Below, piece by piece: positions 46,919 through 59,523 of a DNA stretch of 64,000 nucleotides. The stretch is from Deroplatys truncata (lineage: Eukaryota > Arthropoda > Insecta > Mantodea > Mantidae). The translations under genes were made by a program, and so were the position numbers. The DNA lies in the NCBI GenBank assembly GCA_030765065.1, contig CM060986.1:79601573-79665572 (forward strand), written 5' to 3'. The notes under the pieces were generated by a model. The model had not been told where the DNA came from. It searched no databases and saw nothing but the letters and a program-made list of their open reading frames with translations. Position 1 is the first letter of the stretch, and every line of letters starts with the position of its first letter.

Positions 46919-47050
46919 ATGGATAAGGAACATTTTATAAGACTTTGGGTTGTTGCGTCAGAAAATTACAAGAATCGTGATAAGAAGCAATTTCCCAAAG
47001 AATTCCTAAACATACTGTCCACGAACCTTGTGCCGTTTGTGGATGTAAAC
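46919..47050 (+). pseudogene. Possible MADF-type fragment
   Basis: MDKEHFIRLWVVASENYKNR followed by DKKQFPKEFLNIL recalls the LW..S..YK(N/D)RDKK core of MADF DNA-binding domains, found in host regulators and in partners of PIF/Harbinger transposases. The reading ends in a TTC microsatellite (47070-47092). Only one short domain-like stretch is present, so this is weak. Confidence 0.28.
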
Positions 47051-47069
47051 TCCACTCGTCGCCTCTTCT

Positions 47070-47092
47070 TCTTCTTCTTCTTCTACTTCTCT
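47070..47092. repeat. (TTC)n microsatellite
   Basis: About seven TTC units, imperfect at the end. Confidence 0.9.
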
Positions 47093-47100
47093 TCGAGTTA

Positions 47101-47715
47101 AGAGTTTGTAGCAATAGTACAACACAGGGATCCATTCTAAGTGTCGAACCTAATGTGGAAACGGTCTGGTAGAATCTATGTCTCAACAATATACAGTGCA
47201 AACCTCGTATGCATAAATATACCCCTAAAATTATGCCGCATCGCATTATTCTTTATCGTGCCACAAGAAATCGCAAGCATAAATGAGGTCTAAGGCAGAT
47301 ACATTATTGCGCTTAAATTGACATGTGCGTTACATTTAAACGACTCTCTCTTTACGCTCAACATTTATTTTCATGTATATCTAAAAATTTAATTAATAAA
47401 AATGTTATTTCCTTGCCATCTAATGCGGGGTGGTTTTCAGACTACGATCCTTATAAATTTTCCTTATGAGCTCATGGGTAACAAAACTTGGGCTTGTGTC
47501 AGTCGACTATAACCATCGAAGCAAGAATAGTTGGCGTTGTTGCATTCTCTTCGTTAGTGTTATAATTTTTGTGCTACAAATCATACATTCTGTATACAGT
47601 ATGAGTAAGTAAATAAACTGTCCTCAGCATAGTTCATAAGTGCCATTAATTAGTTTATAACTAATATCGCAAAACTAGAGTTTAATTTTGTGTGTTCCTG
47701 TAGCATTATCTTTTG
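47101..47715. other. No gene seen
   Basis: No recognisable exon or repeat. Confidence 0.4.
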
Positions 47716-47889
47716 TTATATGGTGTCCAGTTGCCGAAGTTGGACAACTGCATATTTCTTAATTTGGACCGGTCCAGTTTAGGAGAAAGCCATAACAATT
47801 AATATTTAAGTGCAATTTTACAATAAGTAATAGGCAGGGGTAATATTTTTAGATTTTCAAGATGGCAAAAAATGGGAAGGTATGGGAAA

Positions 47890-49227
47890 TGAACAGAAGA
47901 TGAGCTGAAGGTCGCTGTGGCAGCATATAGAAACGGCAACTATGGACTTAGTGGGTGTGTTTGTATATATGGAGTACCCAAAGCTACAATAAAGAGACAT
48001 GCTAAGAGTAAAAACACGTTCTCGAATGAAGTTAAATCATTCGGAAGACAATCAACTCGCAGACCAGCTCCTCTTATTAGAAGAGAGGTTTTTCGGATTT
48101 ACCATCAAGATGTTCTTAAACTTGCATTCGACATAGCAGAGAAATATGAGTTACTTCATTGTTTCAACAGAGAGAAGAAAATGGCAGAGAAAAAGTGGTT
48201 TTATTCATTTATCAGACAAAATCCACAGCTTTCACTACGTCAACCAGAAGGGACATCGATGGTCAGAGCTAAAGGGTTTAATAGAGATAATGTGAATCAA
48301 TTCTTCGACCTCCTAGAGAAAACTGTCGATGAGAAGAAAATTACAGCTAACACTATATTCAACGCCGACGAATCTGGATTTACAACGGTTCAAAAAAGAC
48401 AACAAAACCTCATTGCGCAAAAAGGCAAGCACCAAGTGAGCTCCATCACAAGCGGGGAGCGAGGGGTAAACACCACCGTTGTTTGTGCTGTCAATGCCGC
48501 TGGACACTTTATCTCACCTATGTTTATATTCAAGCGTAAGAGAAGGGAGCAAGAATTTGAAATTGGTGCCCACCAGGAAGCGTAGTTGACGTCTGACACT
48601 GGCTACGTGAATTCTGACTTATGTCGTGGCTCAAACACATAAAAATAAGTGAAATATAGCCAAGGACTCACCGGTGCTCCTGCTACTTGATGGTCACACA
48701 ACATACGTAGAAATCTAGAGGCTTTTAAGTACGGTCGTGGTAATGGTATTATCACGTTGCAGTTACCTGGACACACTACCCACAGACTGCAACCACTTGA
48801 TGTTTCGTTTTTGGCACCTCTTCAAATCTATTTCATTCAAGCCCAGATTAAGTGGTTGCGTGAAAACGTAGGTAAAAATATAACGCAGTTTCAGATATCT
48901 GGACTGTTGAACGAAGCCTATGGTCGAGCAGCAACAGTTGGAACAGCAGACAGTGCCTTCCGCTCAACAGGAATTTGCCCTGTGAATAGGAATGTGTTTT
49001 CAGATCATTTTTCATCAGCAGATTTCTTGAAAGTTGATGAAAGTTTCCTAGAGAAACCCACTTCTACCTCTTCAGAAGACATTTCACGTGATGACTGTAC
49101 GAAACCTACAAACAATTTCAAGAGGATTGTGAACAAGGTGTCACCCCTTCCAAATTCATACAAAAACTCTGCTATTCGAGGTAGGGGAAAAGCACAGAAG
49201 GCCATTGTAATCACTAGCAGCCCTTAG
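47890..49227 (+). pseudogene. Pogo/jerky-type transposase, broken
   Basis: Cuts and pastes pogo-class elements. TEDELKVAVAAYRNGNYGLS (about 47892-47955) is the N-terminal psq-type HTH, and WFYSFIRQNPQLSLRQPEGT the CENP-B-type HTH (residues 94-113 of the frame starting at 47917). FNADESGFTTVQ (about 48358-48393) holds the first catalytic Asp, LLLDGHTT (about 48685-48712) the second and HRLQPLDVSFLAPL (about 48778-48820) the third. A TGA just before TEDEL blocks the likely start. The span 48580-48756 is broken by frame changes and stops. Two intact pieces remain, 222 residues (47917-48585) and 156 residues (48757-49227). Confidence 0.85.
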
Positions 49228-49242
49228 AAGCAACAATTAGAG

Positions 49243-49494
49243 TTGTCGAAGGGCCAAGTGAAGAAGAACAAATCTGCTAACACAGCTTTATTTCCCAAAG
49301 AACAGAAGTCAAAGGACACTTTTGGCAATTCAAGCTGGTTCTGTGTTTTGTGTAAGAAGACAAAAGAAGATGACATGAGACAGTGTATGGAATGTAAATT
49401 ATGGGTTCATACAAGAATGTGCCAATGTGAAGCCCGCTTAAAAATGTTTCTGTTCAGGCTGCAATCAGACTTTACCGTAACTTGCCATTCTTAA
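49243..49494 (+). pseudogene. PHD-like zinc finger tail of the pogo-like gene
   Basis: SWFCVLCKKTKEDDMRQCME followed by CKLWVHTRMCQCE gives the C-x2-C...C-x2-C...H pattern of the first half of a PHD finger. It follows the transposase by one stop and in the same general frame order, so it was probably its C-terminus. Pogo-like proteins with such a finger are known in insects. Later Cys/His ligands are not clearly kept. Confidence 0.65.
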
Positions 49495-49805
49495 TCTCAG
49501 TTTATAGACATCATTAGCATATTTCAGTGTATCAACTTTTCTTACATTTTTCTTGCAACAAGTTTCCTAGAGGAAGAAACAATTGTCCATATCTAGCAAT
49601 ATAAATATCTTATTCCATAAATATTTGTTCTGTATAATAAAGCCTAACTATCTAAATATCATGTACGTCTAACAAATATGTTGAAATTCAGCTTCTTTAA
49701 AACATTACAGTTCTTAGTAACCTTTTACTCAGTTTTACCATCTGGTTCAACTTGAGCAAATGAAGGCCCAAATTAAGCAACCGGTTTCCTAATTCGGACC
49801 ATTTA

Positions 49806-51334
49806 TATACTTCTAAAATTTAAATTATACGCCTTTAAGAGATATCCAAAAAGCCTTACAAACCTGATGCAAGTGTAAAACACGTATATACGGTACGTAC
49901 GGTATACACGTACGTACGGTATATTTTGCTTCAATTAAATACATAATAAAGGCTGGGAGTAACAAAATATAAAAGTGGTCCAATATAGGCAACATTCCTC
50001 TACAGCATGTGAAGTCCATTTGCATAAATTTATAAGTTTTCTGCGGAAATTTACAATACACTGTGCCGAGAAAATGAAGAAAGGAAGAAAAGAAAGGAAC
50101 CTTTGTCCTTTTGCAGCTACCTATAAGAGAAACAAACGCCATTCTTTGCCCACTTAGCACTAAAGGCAATTGAAGCTATCAGTTACTCTCTCCAAATTAA
50201 ATACACATTTGCCGCTGGGTTTCACTTGTTTACACCATCAAAGTGAAGGCAGAAACGGAAGTTAATAACCATGAGAACCTGCTATGACATGGCGCTATGC
50301 ATTACCTTAAACAACAGCCTTTATAAGCAGCTGACGATGCTCTGTTTTGAATTATTACGTCGAATTACATAAGGTCCCCATGTATGTAACATTCGTGGGA
50401 GATCAGCGCTGTATGAAAATATGCTACAGCCATCTAGAGGTGTGAATGAGGCGAGATGACGAAATTAATTGTATTTTCCATCTATTGTAGAGCTACAACA
50501 ACCTAAAACACTGAGAGTTAAAGCATAAGTTTAATGCCAACGCTCTTTCTCATGAGTTGCGTCACTTCACGGAAGTAATTTATTTATAGAACAAGACCAG
50601 GAGGGTAGACTCGCTCCACCGGAAAGGGCTTCTATAATAAAGATATAACCTTTTTTTCAGATGGTTACACGGAATATATTGGGTTCTCATATTTCCGATG
50701 CAATAATAATCCTGAAATTTTGGTTAAATTATAATACTTCCATTGCCTACTATAGGTAAGTTGTAAAGTAAAAACACTTGAGAAAATGGCGTAATACATC
50801 ATACGAAAAGTTCCTATTTATAGGCCCAATCAATCAACGAAACTCTCTTTATGAACATGCTTTTATATATATTGCCGTATAGTCTAAGAATAGGAGTTTT
50901 CTAGCAGATTTTATAACAGTTTGCTACCTTACTTTGCTACCTACCTCCGAAACAACATAATTAGCGAAAAACCTATCACATGAATGCAATAACACAATCA
51001 GTCAAAAACAAAATGCCGGATATAAACAACTAAAGAAACGATAGGCTACAACTAATCAGAAACACGTCTTTATCCAAATGCTATACTGCCTTGCCACAAA
51101 ATAGAAATTAAACAAACATTTAACTTGCATTACATAGTATAGTTTTATGTGACATACATCCTTTGAAAGTCAGTTAATCCTACAAAACTTGTTAAGGACA
51201 CATATTTGTAATTTATCTGTATACTTTAAAATTCCTTCGTCGTGCTTTTAACCACGATGATGAACACTCTCTCCACAACTTACACTTATAAATTATCTTA
51301 AAACATCCACGTCAGATGCCTCAGTTCCCCTTAG
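49806..51334. other. Gene-free stretch
   Basis: No exon recognised. A short tandem CGTACGTACGGTATA-type motif occurs twice at 49880-49924. Confidence 0.4.
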
Positions 51335-51600
51335 AATACGCTGACGTCTTGTTTTGTTTACATCGGTAATGACTGGAGGCATCCTTGGATTGGATTTTGA
51401 AGCGGAGGGAATTCGGCACTGGTTCAGAAAGAAGGATATTCTACAGACGCCCTACGAGGGGACGCAACTTGGGGGAAGGGATGAGGTAAAGAGAGACAAC
51501 GGGCGGTCGGAACCAGGAATGATGGCACAGCAATAACAGAATCCCTACAGTTTCCAGATATAGACGTCCCGGCAGTCGGGCAGGCAATAATGCTAAACTA
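51335..51600 (-). mobile_element. Composite SINE family 2b, 5'-truncated
   Basis: Matches the last 245 bp of 56345-56945 in reverse: TTGTTTTGTTTACATCGGTA, GGATTGGATTTTGAAGCGG, CCCTACGAGGGGACGC and CCCTACAGTTTCCAGATATA. The tRNA head is missing. Confidence 0.8.
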
Positions 51601-53752
51601 TCATTACCAATTTCATAGTATTAAATTGTTTACACTTTTAAGCCGAACACATGATACATTTGTGCGTATAAAGTGGCCCATTCCCCTGGATCACATGCGT
51701 TTTTTCCCTACGCAAGGTTTCCACCATCAGGTACCAACGTTCGACTCTACCTAGGCGGTATCAGATCTCTATATGGCTGGCCTGAAAATCAATTCAGTGT
51801 CATAAAAGCTAACCAGTGAACGATGTTTGTACTCTTTGTGAAATGGAGGGGTAGTTCGGACATCACTTTTAAGAATGAGTACCCAAGGAAAGATAAACCA
51901 ATTACAATTTAATACGGCCTTCTAAGGAAAGAGTGAAGAATTATTTGCATGTGTGGTTAAACTGGACAACTTCGACATGTACATATACGAGAGATTTCAT
52001 CAGCAACATGAGACAAAGGTTAAGTTATTGCCGCTACTAAACGGCAATAAGATAACGGTAGTATAGCCTATGGTTTAAGCTGTAATGTTACCCTTCGGCA
52101 GTTCGGCCATACTTTGGAGAGGTAAAGTACCCTGCGAATCCAATAGCTAGAATCATGCTCGAAAACCAGAGATGGTCACGCTTGTAGGAAGTGTGGCTAC
52201 ATTTTGTCAGTACCAACCTAAACAACTCCGTCCCATCATGGGCCACATTTTATGCACGTATACAGGTACATCGATTTTCGGGTTGCAAACAGGTGAAGCG
52301 GTGTAGAGCGCTTGTAGTCCAACAACCAGTCGTTCTTAGTCCAGTCAATACAGCAGTTATATACTGCGTTTTTACTGGGGACAGGGGTTTTTTCTTATAC
52401 ATAAGGAGTAAACTCAAATAGATGTAAACAGCTAACCGGTTGGGTTTAAATTACCTTGGTGATTTTATTACCTAAGAATGAAGGCAGTGTAATTTTGAAA
52501 TATACTAATCTTCCCTTCACTTTTAAGGATTGACAACATTAACCTTTTTTGGATCCTAGGCTTTTTTTTTACTACCATTTACAGAAAGTATTTGTATACC
52601 ACTCTAAAATGTTCTGGCAGACAATCTTAGCATTTGTGTCCGAGTGTGTGCGTGTTACCTGAAATGTCAACCAGCAGAAAAATATATAAGATATTGTTGT
52701 ATCTTATATACTTAAAGAATATATATATATATATTTATTTATGAAAATGTATAAAATATAAGCTATTTTAAGGTACTAGAAAAATATCTGCTCTATTACG
52801 AGCATGGGTATTAATTTTCAGAATTACACTTTTTAGTTTACTTGAGATGTTGCTTGCTTTACAGGGATGATTAATTAATAATGATAATTGAGTTTATACC
52901 AAAATAGTTTTGTAATGAACTTAACATTCATCGTATAATAAAGCATCTCCTGTGTAAATTGCTGCAGTTTACACAAAGTTACAAACTCAAACCTGAAAAA
53001 TACTAAAAACCGTTGTAATGTAAAAGAGAATTATCATTTGTAATGTATTCATATAAAATGAGAATTTTTCCCATTACTTTTGTTGCTAGAACTTCTAAAA
53101 TTCCAGTCCGAGTATTTTCTGCTGACTTTACGAGAACTTCTTAGTTGGGCTACTTTTAGGCGTCAAGGATACACTTCGGAATCAATCTATAGGCATTTTG
53201 GCTATACGATTTTGCTATTTTCTTTTATTCTCCGCTATTCTTCAGATCATTGACGGAAACTTAAAAACATTCAAATGAAATCTTATGTTTTTGTTTTTTA
53301 TGGATATGTATTTATGTTTCCATACTTTCGATCTCTTGGATCATACAAAATTAATACACTCCTTTTATCTTTCACAGCAACAAATCATGTCAGTCTGCAA
53401 TAGTGAACAATTATTGTTGCTCATTACGTGAGAAAAGAGAATAAGAAAAACAAAACAATACTCCTCCTGTGGTCGATTAGGGGAGGAACGAAGTGGTTTG
53501 TTTTTAGTCCTTTTTCTACCAAAATTGTGTAAAAATGTACCTACCATATTTTAAAGTCTACTTATTCCAATCTTTTATTCCTCTAGAGTAGAGGACGCCA
53601 CCTTTAAAGCGCTGTAGTGGTTAAATAACTGAATAACGAACTTTACAGCCGGTTTTCTCCATTTCATTTTTCTTTTTGTTTTCTCATGTTCTAAACTTAT
53701 TTTCTCTTACACCAATAGAGACAGAAACTCGAAAATGTTCCACAGTGTTGTG
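51601..53752. other. Gene-free stretch
   Basis: AT-rich. A somewhat GC-richer block at 52080-52400 has a 76-codon frame but no recognisable domain. Confidence 0.4.
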
Positions 53753-53765
53753 CAGAAGCTTTATA

Positions 53766-54537
53766 GATAGATAGATTATTTGTACATTTTTCTACATAAT
53801 TCTTTTTACAATGTTCCACTTATAAAGTAACTTAACATATGTACAAATTTCCTTGCCAGCTATGCTGCTCTTTTTGCCTGGCACCCTGGCCTTCTGGCTC
53901 CTCTAAGCATTCCTTACTACCTTTTATCCCTATTTGCCCATCTTCTCCTTCCTCCATTTGCCTTTCTACCTTTCTCTTACTTTTCTAATCCATTTCTCTT
54001 TGCTTTCTTTAAGAACTCCCCCATATTCTTAATTTGCTTTTCTTCTTTTCTCGTTAGCATTTTAATTGCTACTATTTTCCTATCCATTTTTTCCCATTTT
54101 TCTTCCCATACTTCTTGTCTCCATTCTGCTAATTCTTTGCATTCTGACATATAATGCTCTGTGCTTTCGCTGTCGTCGCATAATTCACAAATTCCATTTT
54201 TTTTACCTCTTAATCCTCTCAAGTACATTGCTCCTGTTCTCATACATGCAAACCTTCTTTTCCTGCTCTATTACAATAATCCACATACCCTTCTCTTTCC
54301 CATTTCCTTTTTACTAATCTATAGAACCCTAGTGACTTTTTATTTTCTAAGCTTCCCCAAATCTCTTGTCTTTCTATGTCCTTCACTCTGTTTCTTACTA
54401 CTATCCGGAAACCATTGCTATTTCTTTCTCCCATTCTCCAAATATCTCCCATTCCTATCTTCTCCATAATTTTATCTACCCCTGTCCACCAGCTATTTTT
54501 ATTTTTCATACTCTTTTGTTGTTCCATGCATATCTTT
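53766..54537 (-). mobile_element. 5'-truncated LINE with 13-bp target duplication
   Basis: Perfect direct repeat CAGAAGCTTTATA at 53753-53765 and 54538-54550. The insert carries the 3' end of a LINE ORF2 on the minus strand and a 3' tail of ATCT repeats (the GATAGATAGATT seen on the plus strand at 53766-53777). Truncated 5' end, simple 3' tail and target duplication are the marks of target-primed reverse transcription. Confidence 0.93.
53977..54527 (-). pseudogene. LINE ORF2 C-terminus
   Basis: Upstream frame (54240-54527) has RIVVRNRVKDIERQEIWGSL and KSLGFYRLVKRKWEREGYVD. The downstream frame (53977-54243) has LRGLRGKKNGICELCDD and STEHYMSECKELAEW, with a C-x2-C-x8-H-x4-C zinc-knuckle-like motif common at the C-terminus of non-LTR ORF2 proteins. 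The two frames meet near 54243 with a single-base shift. The reverse transcriptase and endonuclease parts are not present because of 5' truncation. LINE clade not assignable from this part. Confidence 0.85.
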
Positions 54538-54550
54538 CAGAAGCTTTATA

Positions 54551-55429
54551 ACAGATGGTTTTATTGAGATTTTTATTTAAGTCTTTGTTTAGTTGTTTAA
54601 GAATTTGCACAAGCATTCGCCATTTTGTAGCTTCTTATACATATCAGAGCTCTTAAAAATAACTGTCCATTACATGAAAATTTCCATCGAAAAATTTATT
54701 TTAGGAAATGTTACTTAAAATTGACACTGTGGTTCAGTATTTTAGCGAGGAAAAACAGCGATTTTAACAAATTAAATACATATAACTAATTAATATCTTA
54801 AAAATGCAATTAAATATTGAAAAAAAACCTTGTACACACTTATTTAATTCTTAGTAATGCTTGTGCAATAAATTCTATAACTTAACACCCCGCCCCCAAA
54901 ATTCTAGATATTTAGAAGTTTTTTGCAAAATGCAGTTTTTATAAAATCTTTCATCTTTAATTTCAAGATATACATTTGTCTTATTCGATGAACCCTAATA
55001 TTAATCAAGAAATATATAATGTTATTTCAGGTTTTAACCTTGTATTGTTTTAAAACCGAACGTTGGTCGTTTGTGACAGAAAATACAATGAAGGCGCGAG
55101 TTTCACACAATGCAATATGAAAGCGAGAGTGCTCCCCACCTATCTTTTGTGATTCTTTGCTTCCTTGAAGACGTAATATCGTGTATAGTGGTGCTGTGCT
55201 ATTCCTCGGGGCGAAACTCGGAAACATTCACACAGAGCGACGTGCTGTTTTCCTTTTTAGACCACCTCACTTATGCAACGTTACCATAACTTATAACTGC
55301 AATAAAAACCTTTGTTTAACAATGTTGTTTTCTAAAGCAAATAACATGGGTATGTCTTTCGGAACTGAAAATATACAAAGATATACAAGACGTCCTTTTA
55401 TAAATGCAGATATATCCGTGAAATAAGGA
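54551..55429. other. No gene seen
   Basis: AT-rich. A GC-richer patch at 55080-55260 has an open minus frame of 66 codons without recognisable content. Confidence 0.4.
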
Positions 55430-56215
55430 TTCACAAAGTCTCTATATCAGAATATGAACTCACTGGAGTTGTAGAAGGAAATGCTTGCGGGCTTTTCGTA
55501 GAGCATGGCTTAGAGTAGAAAATAAATGTTATTAGGCAGAAAATGCGAGTAAAATAAGACAAAAGCCGCGGATATTTACTCTAATATACATAGATGCTCA
55601 CAATTTAGCAACTTGGAAGACGCAGCAAGCAAAAGTTAGTCGCATCTGCTTATATCAGCACGATGTTGCGATACTTTGACAAGTTTTAATAAGCCTTATG
55701 CAAAAACGTTATTCTGTATTACTTCAGTATGTTATAACCCAATTTCATTACCAGTACATGCTATTAGTTTTATAAAGAGAGAAAACTGTGTCCAGTTAAA
55801 ATCACTGTTATTCAACCAAAGTTTTATAATTAACTGAGAAGATTGTTTCTCTCGTGGTTACAGATTATATGCGATTTCCAAAATGTTCAACTTGATTGCC
55901 TGGAATCTTCACGTTCACTAGTTTCGCCCTTATTTTGTTGTGTATTAAAGTCGGGGGTTATTTATTTTGTGAAAACTGTGTAGCCTTTGTTATTTAAATG
56001 ATTACGGGAACAAAGAGAAGGCAAAAATGTTTATGCGTTCATGTACTGTGATTGTTCCATTCCAATAACCGTTTTATCATTAACAGATAATACAGGCTAT
56101 ACATAACTTTCAGAATTTCAAATTTTGTCCGAGAGAGCTTAACTGAAGAAGACCCCTTTTTGTGAATATCAGGAGATTTATGTCCGTCAGAACGAACAGT
56201 GCATAACTTAAAATC
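55430..56215 (+). repeat. Repeat D, copy 2
   Basis: Uninterrupted counterpart of 33860-35110. Shared blocks are listed there. Diverged and noncoding. Confidence 0.55.
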
Positions 56216-56252
56216 GGTTGCAGGACTTCCGATAGGTACTAACTACCTATAT

Positions 56253-56287
56253 ATATATATATATACATACATATATATATATATATT
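56253..56287. repeat. (TA)n microsatellite
   Basis: TATATA run broken by CATACA. Confidence 0.95.
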
Positions 56288-56344
56288 CCCGCATAAATAC
56301 TCCATTTTGAGGAAAAATTGGCATCTTAACTACAAGGATAGGAA

Positions 56345-56945
56345 CGTTAAACAGGATACGTGCCATTCTGGAGGTCCCGGGATCAATTCCCAGAGATCGC
56401 CCACACTGACTCATGTTTTTCGGGGTTTCCCAGGTCGTTAGGCGAATGCTGGAGTGGTTTCTTTCATCCCCCGAATTTTCTATCCCTCCATTTCGTTCCA
56501 TTAATCATTTTATTCATCCTTCAGCCTGTTTGGACTATTTCAGAACTGAAAGTGTCAGCGATGTGTTTCGGTGCAGCGTGGCAGAGAAAAGTATGCTCTC
56601 GATGAACTTTCTCCGTCTCTCGGCCTTCGGGTGGTTACCTGGGTATAAGGACCGCCCCTTGGGGGCGTTGGAGCCTATGTGGCGGAGTCCCCGACCTGCC
56701 TGTCCGACTGGCAGGACGTCTATATCTGGAAACTGTAGGGATTCTAACATTGCTGTGCCATCACTCCTGGTTCCGGCCGCCGTTATTTCCCTTTATTTCA
56801 TCGCTTCCTCCCGGGGGCATCCCCTCGTAGGGCGTCGGTACAATATCCTCCTTCCTGAATCGGCGCCGAATCCCCTCCGCTTTACAATCCAATCCAATGC
56901 TGTATACTGTCATCATTACCGATGTAAACAAAACAAGAGGTCAGC
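56345..56945 (+). mobile_element. Composite GC-rich SINE, family 2b
   Basis: The head ATTCTGGAGGTCCCGGGATC with B box GGGATCAATTCCCAGAG is followed by TTTCGGGGTTTCCCAGG and a TTTCGTTCCATTAATCATT body. Then comes a distinct GC-rich module (56570-56880) with GACGTCTATATCTGGAAACT, and a tail TACCGATGTAAACAAAACAA. A 5'-truncated second copy lies at 51335-51600. Open frames across it are incidental. Confidence 0.75.
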
Positions 56946-57589
56946 AAATCCTAAGTTGAACTGAAGCATCTCACTTTGATCTTTTAAGCGCATGGCGTGC
57001 AGATAATTTAGAAGTGTAAGTTCAATATTAAAAGCACGACGCAGACATTAAAAAGAATGCAGAATAAATTACTAATATGTGTGCCTTAGTAAGTTTTGGA
57101 GGATTAATTGACTTTCAATGTATGTAATATAAAAGTATAGCATTTTAGGTAGCTCAACCATTAAATAAAAATACCTTAATTACGTAACATTTTAATAAAA
57201 CACATTGCCATTCTTCAAAACTCGAAAAATTTTACCTTATGCATAACACCATTTATATGTTTTAGGTCAGGAGAAATTATTTTAAAATGTTTTTAGTGTG
57301 CAGGTATAATTAGATAACAAGGAAAGTTATTTAAACTACCGTGAAGGAAACTAAGGCGTGGATTATTAATGATAAACATAATTATTAACACTGTGCAAAA
57401 ACATACAAAATTTTCATGTTAAATAAGGGACATTAATGGATTTCGAATGCAGTTGTTTCAGTAATCAGACCTGGTCCCATGCTGTCCAGGTCTTAATTCA
57501 GTCATCTAGGAACTACATCCAACTTTTTCACCACTGAACGACAAAGGTACTAGTCAGCCACGTTATGTATGCGCTTGTAGAAGGGCGTC
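56946..57589. other. No gene seen
   Basis: AT-rich, nothing recognisable. Confidence 0.4.
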
Positions 57590-57850
57590 AGTGTTTTAGT
57601 TTAACTCATCAAGGCTTGGGATCAGAGAGAGTGAGGGGAAGGCGGTGGAGTAATGTAGTCACACAATGAAGGTATACTACATTCTGCAGGCCTCAGCCTC
57701 GCTAGTAAATGCATCTCAGCGTTTCGGATATTTTCTTTACCTGACTGTCCTTCCGATACCCCGCCAACTTGTTCCGTAACTATTTAGATCCTCTTTCCAT
57801 CGCACGCATTCATATCGTGGCCGAGTAGTAATACACTGTTCCTACTAACT
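57590..57850 (+). repeat. Repeat B, copy 2
   Basis: Uninterrupted counterpart, inverted, of 395-488 plus 1471-1660. It shows the pre-insertion state of the site where the first solo LTR landed. Confidence 0.65.
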
Positions 57851-59523
57851 CCGCCCCCTTAAGCTGCTAGTGAACTTGCGTTTCTTTATAATATAGCGGT
57901 ATGTAGGAAGCAGGTTTTCCTTTAAGTACCTCAGCCTAAAAGACTTTTTGCGCACTGCAATTTTTCTGAACTGTGGGTGGAAAGGTTTGATAAATATTGA
58001 TAAAATTCCCACACTGATTGTGATTTAAAGTGATGGAACTGAGCGCTTTTAGTGCAACCTGGCTGTCAGAGTTTATAGGAATATATTTCGCTACAATGCT
58101 CTTTTCCCAGTATAGGCGTGCACTTTTAAGTATAGCAAGTATCTCCGCCTGAAGGACAGAAGCGAATCTTCCTAGGTTTATGTTACAGCACTTTCCCGTT
58201 GATTCGCAATAAACACCTGCACCAGTTTTCCCATGTATGTGTGAACCACCAGTATATATTACTGAAAGGTTGTGATAATGAAATTATTTCTGGTATGAAA
58301 TCAGATTTCATTGATAATGCACAATCTTCCCTTTTGTCGAGGGTTTAGGAGTGGCCTGCTTTATAGCGGTTCTCTCTCTCCCCCCCCCCCCCACATTCAT
58401 ACCTGGATGGCTCTGTATGCTGTAAGTCTAGCTTCATTTTGAATACGTAGTTTTAGCGGAGTAAGACCCAGTTAAGTTTACAAAATAATAGGTATTGCGT
58501 TTGTTTACAAGGAGCAACCATCGCTTGACGATGCGTACACGAAAATGGCCTTTCGGTTCGGTGGTGCTAGAGAGGAATATGAGCATAAACATCGAAAACC
58601 CAGAGGTGAACTCCATATGAAGTATTTAAAGGCAAACTTTGGAAAATTGGAGGCGGGAGAGATACTTTTCCAATATAAATTATATATTTATACTTGTTAT
58701 ATCTAATTAATGAAAAACGTCTAAATGATTGGGGGCAATTTCAGAAAACGTTCAAAGCCTACTGAATCATAAATTGTTTCCAAATTTAATTCGACCCAGT
58801 TTTCACCTGTAGCTCAATCTAATTTGCTCAATACAATAAGAAATGATGCAACAACAAGCATGGACGGTTCCTTTAGTGGGAGACTAACATATTAAGAAAC
58901 ATACTTTACCAAAACCCAAAATGAACTCGTAGAGGAATTTAATTTCTAAATTTTCAAATATCATATTTATTGGATTGAATATTAGTTATATTTATAGATT
59001 TTGTTTAATTAATTTCATCCCGAAGACGAAGATTATTAATTAATAAAGGTTTATTAAATTTAATACCAATGAAACATACTTTACCAAAGACCAAAATGTA
59101 GTCATAGAGGAATTTAATTTCTAAATTTTCAAATATCATAAGTAATCCACGGATTATCCTTTTGACGCAAAGATTAATTAAAATTATGAGAAAGCTTATG
59201 AAATGGTTTATTAAATAAAAACGTCCTTTAAATGTAATATTTAAATAGTTTGATTACTTAATTTTATTAAGTTATTTTATAAATGGAGGTTGGTGATTAA
59301 TACAGATTTATTATTTTTTGCATAATTAATATTTTTAATTAGTATTGATTTGTTTTGTTGAAGAATAAGTTATGTATTTGGATATGATTGTTTATCGCAT
59401 GGTGTTCCTCATTGTTTGAGAGGTTATTTCTTGGTTCATAAGGTATTTAATACAAATGTAAAGAGGCGGTTACGGATTTTGGGCTAAATGCCTATTTTTA
59501 GGTGTACGAATAAACTAAGAATA
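57851..59523. other. Gene-free stretch
   Basis: No exon recognised. A run of 12 C lies at about 58381-58392. 58910-58990 and 59070-59150 share an 80-bp block (CATACTTTACCAAA..CAAAATG..GAGGAATTTAATTTCTAAAT), a local direct repeat. Confidence 0.45.

Larger units (their letters stand above)
47720..49805 (+). mobile_element. Pogo-like DNA transposon, approximate bounds
   Basis: The transposase remnant below is framed by inverted text: TTCTTAATTTGGACC near 47755-47770 and, on the other strand, GCTTAATTTGGGCC near 49768-49782. Outer ends contain GGTCC-type words on both sides. The exact TIR ends and TA target are not certain. Confidence 0.6.

Noticed and set aside
54066-54567. Long plus-strand open frames rich in Ser, Phe and Leu
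   Set aside because: They are the antisense of the purine-rich LINE ORF2 on the minus strand.
56413-56964. 183-codon open frame as a host gene
   Set aside because: It is wholly inside the composite SINE, part of which recurs at 51335-51600 without a conserved frame.
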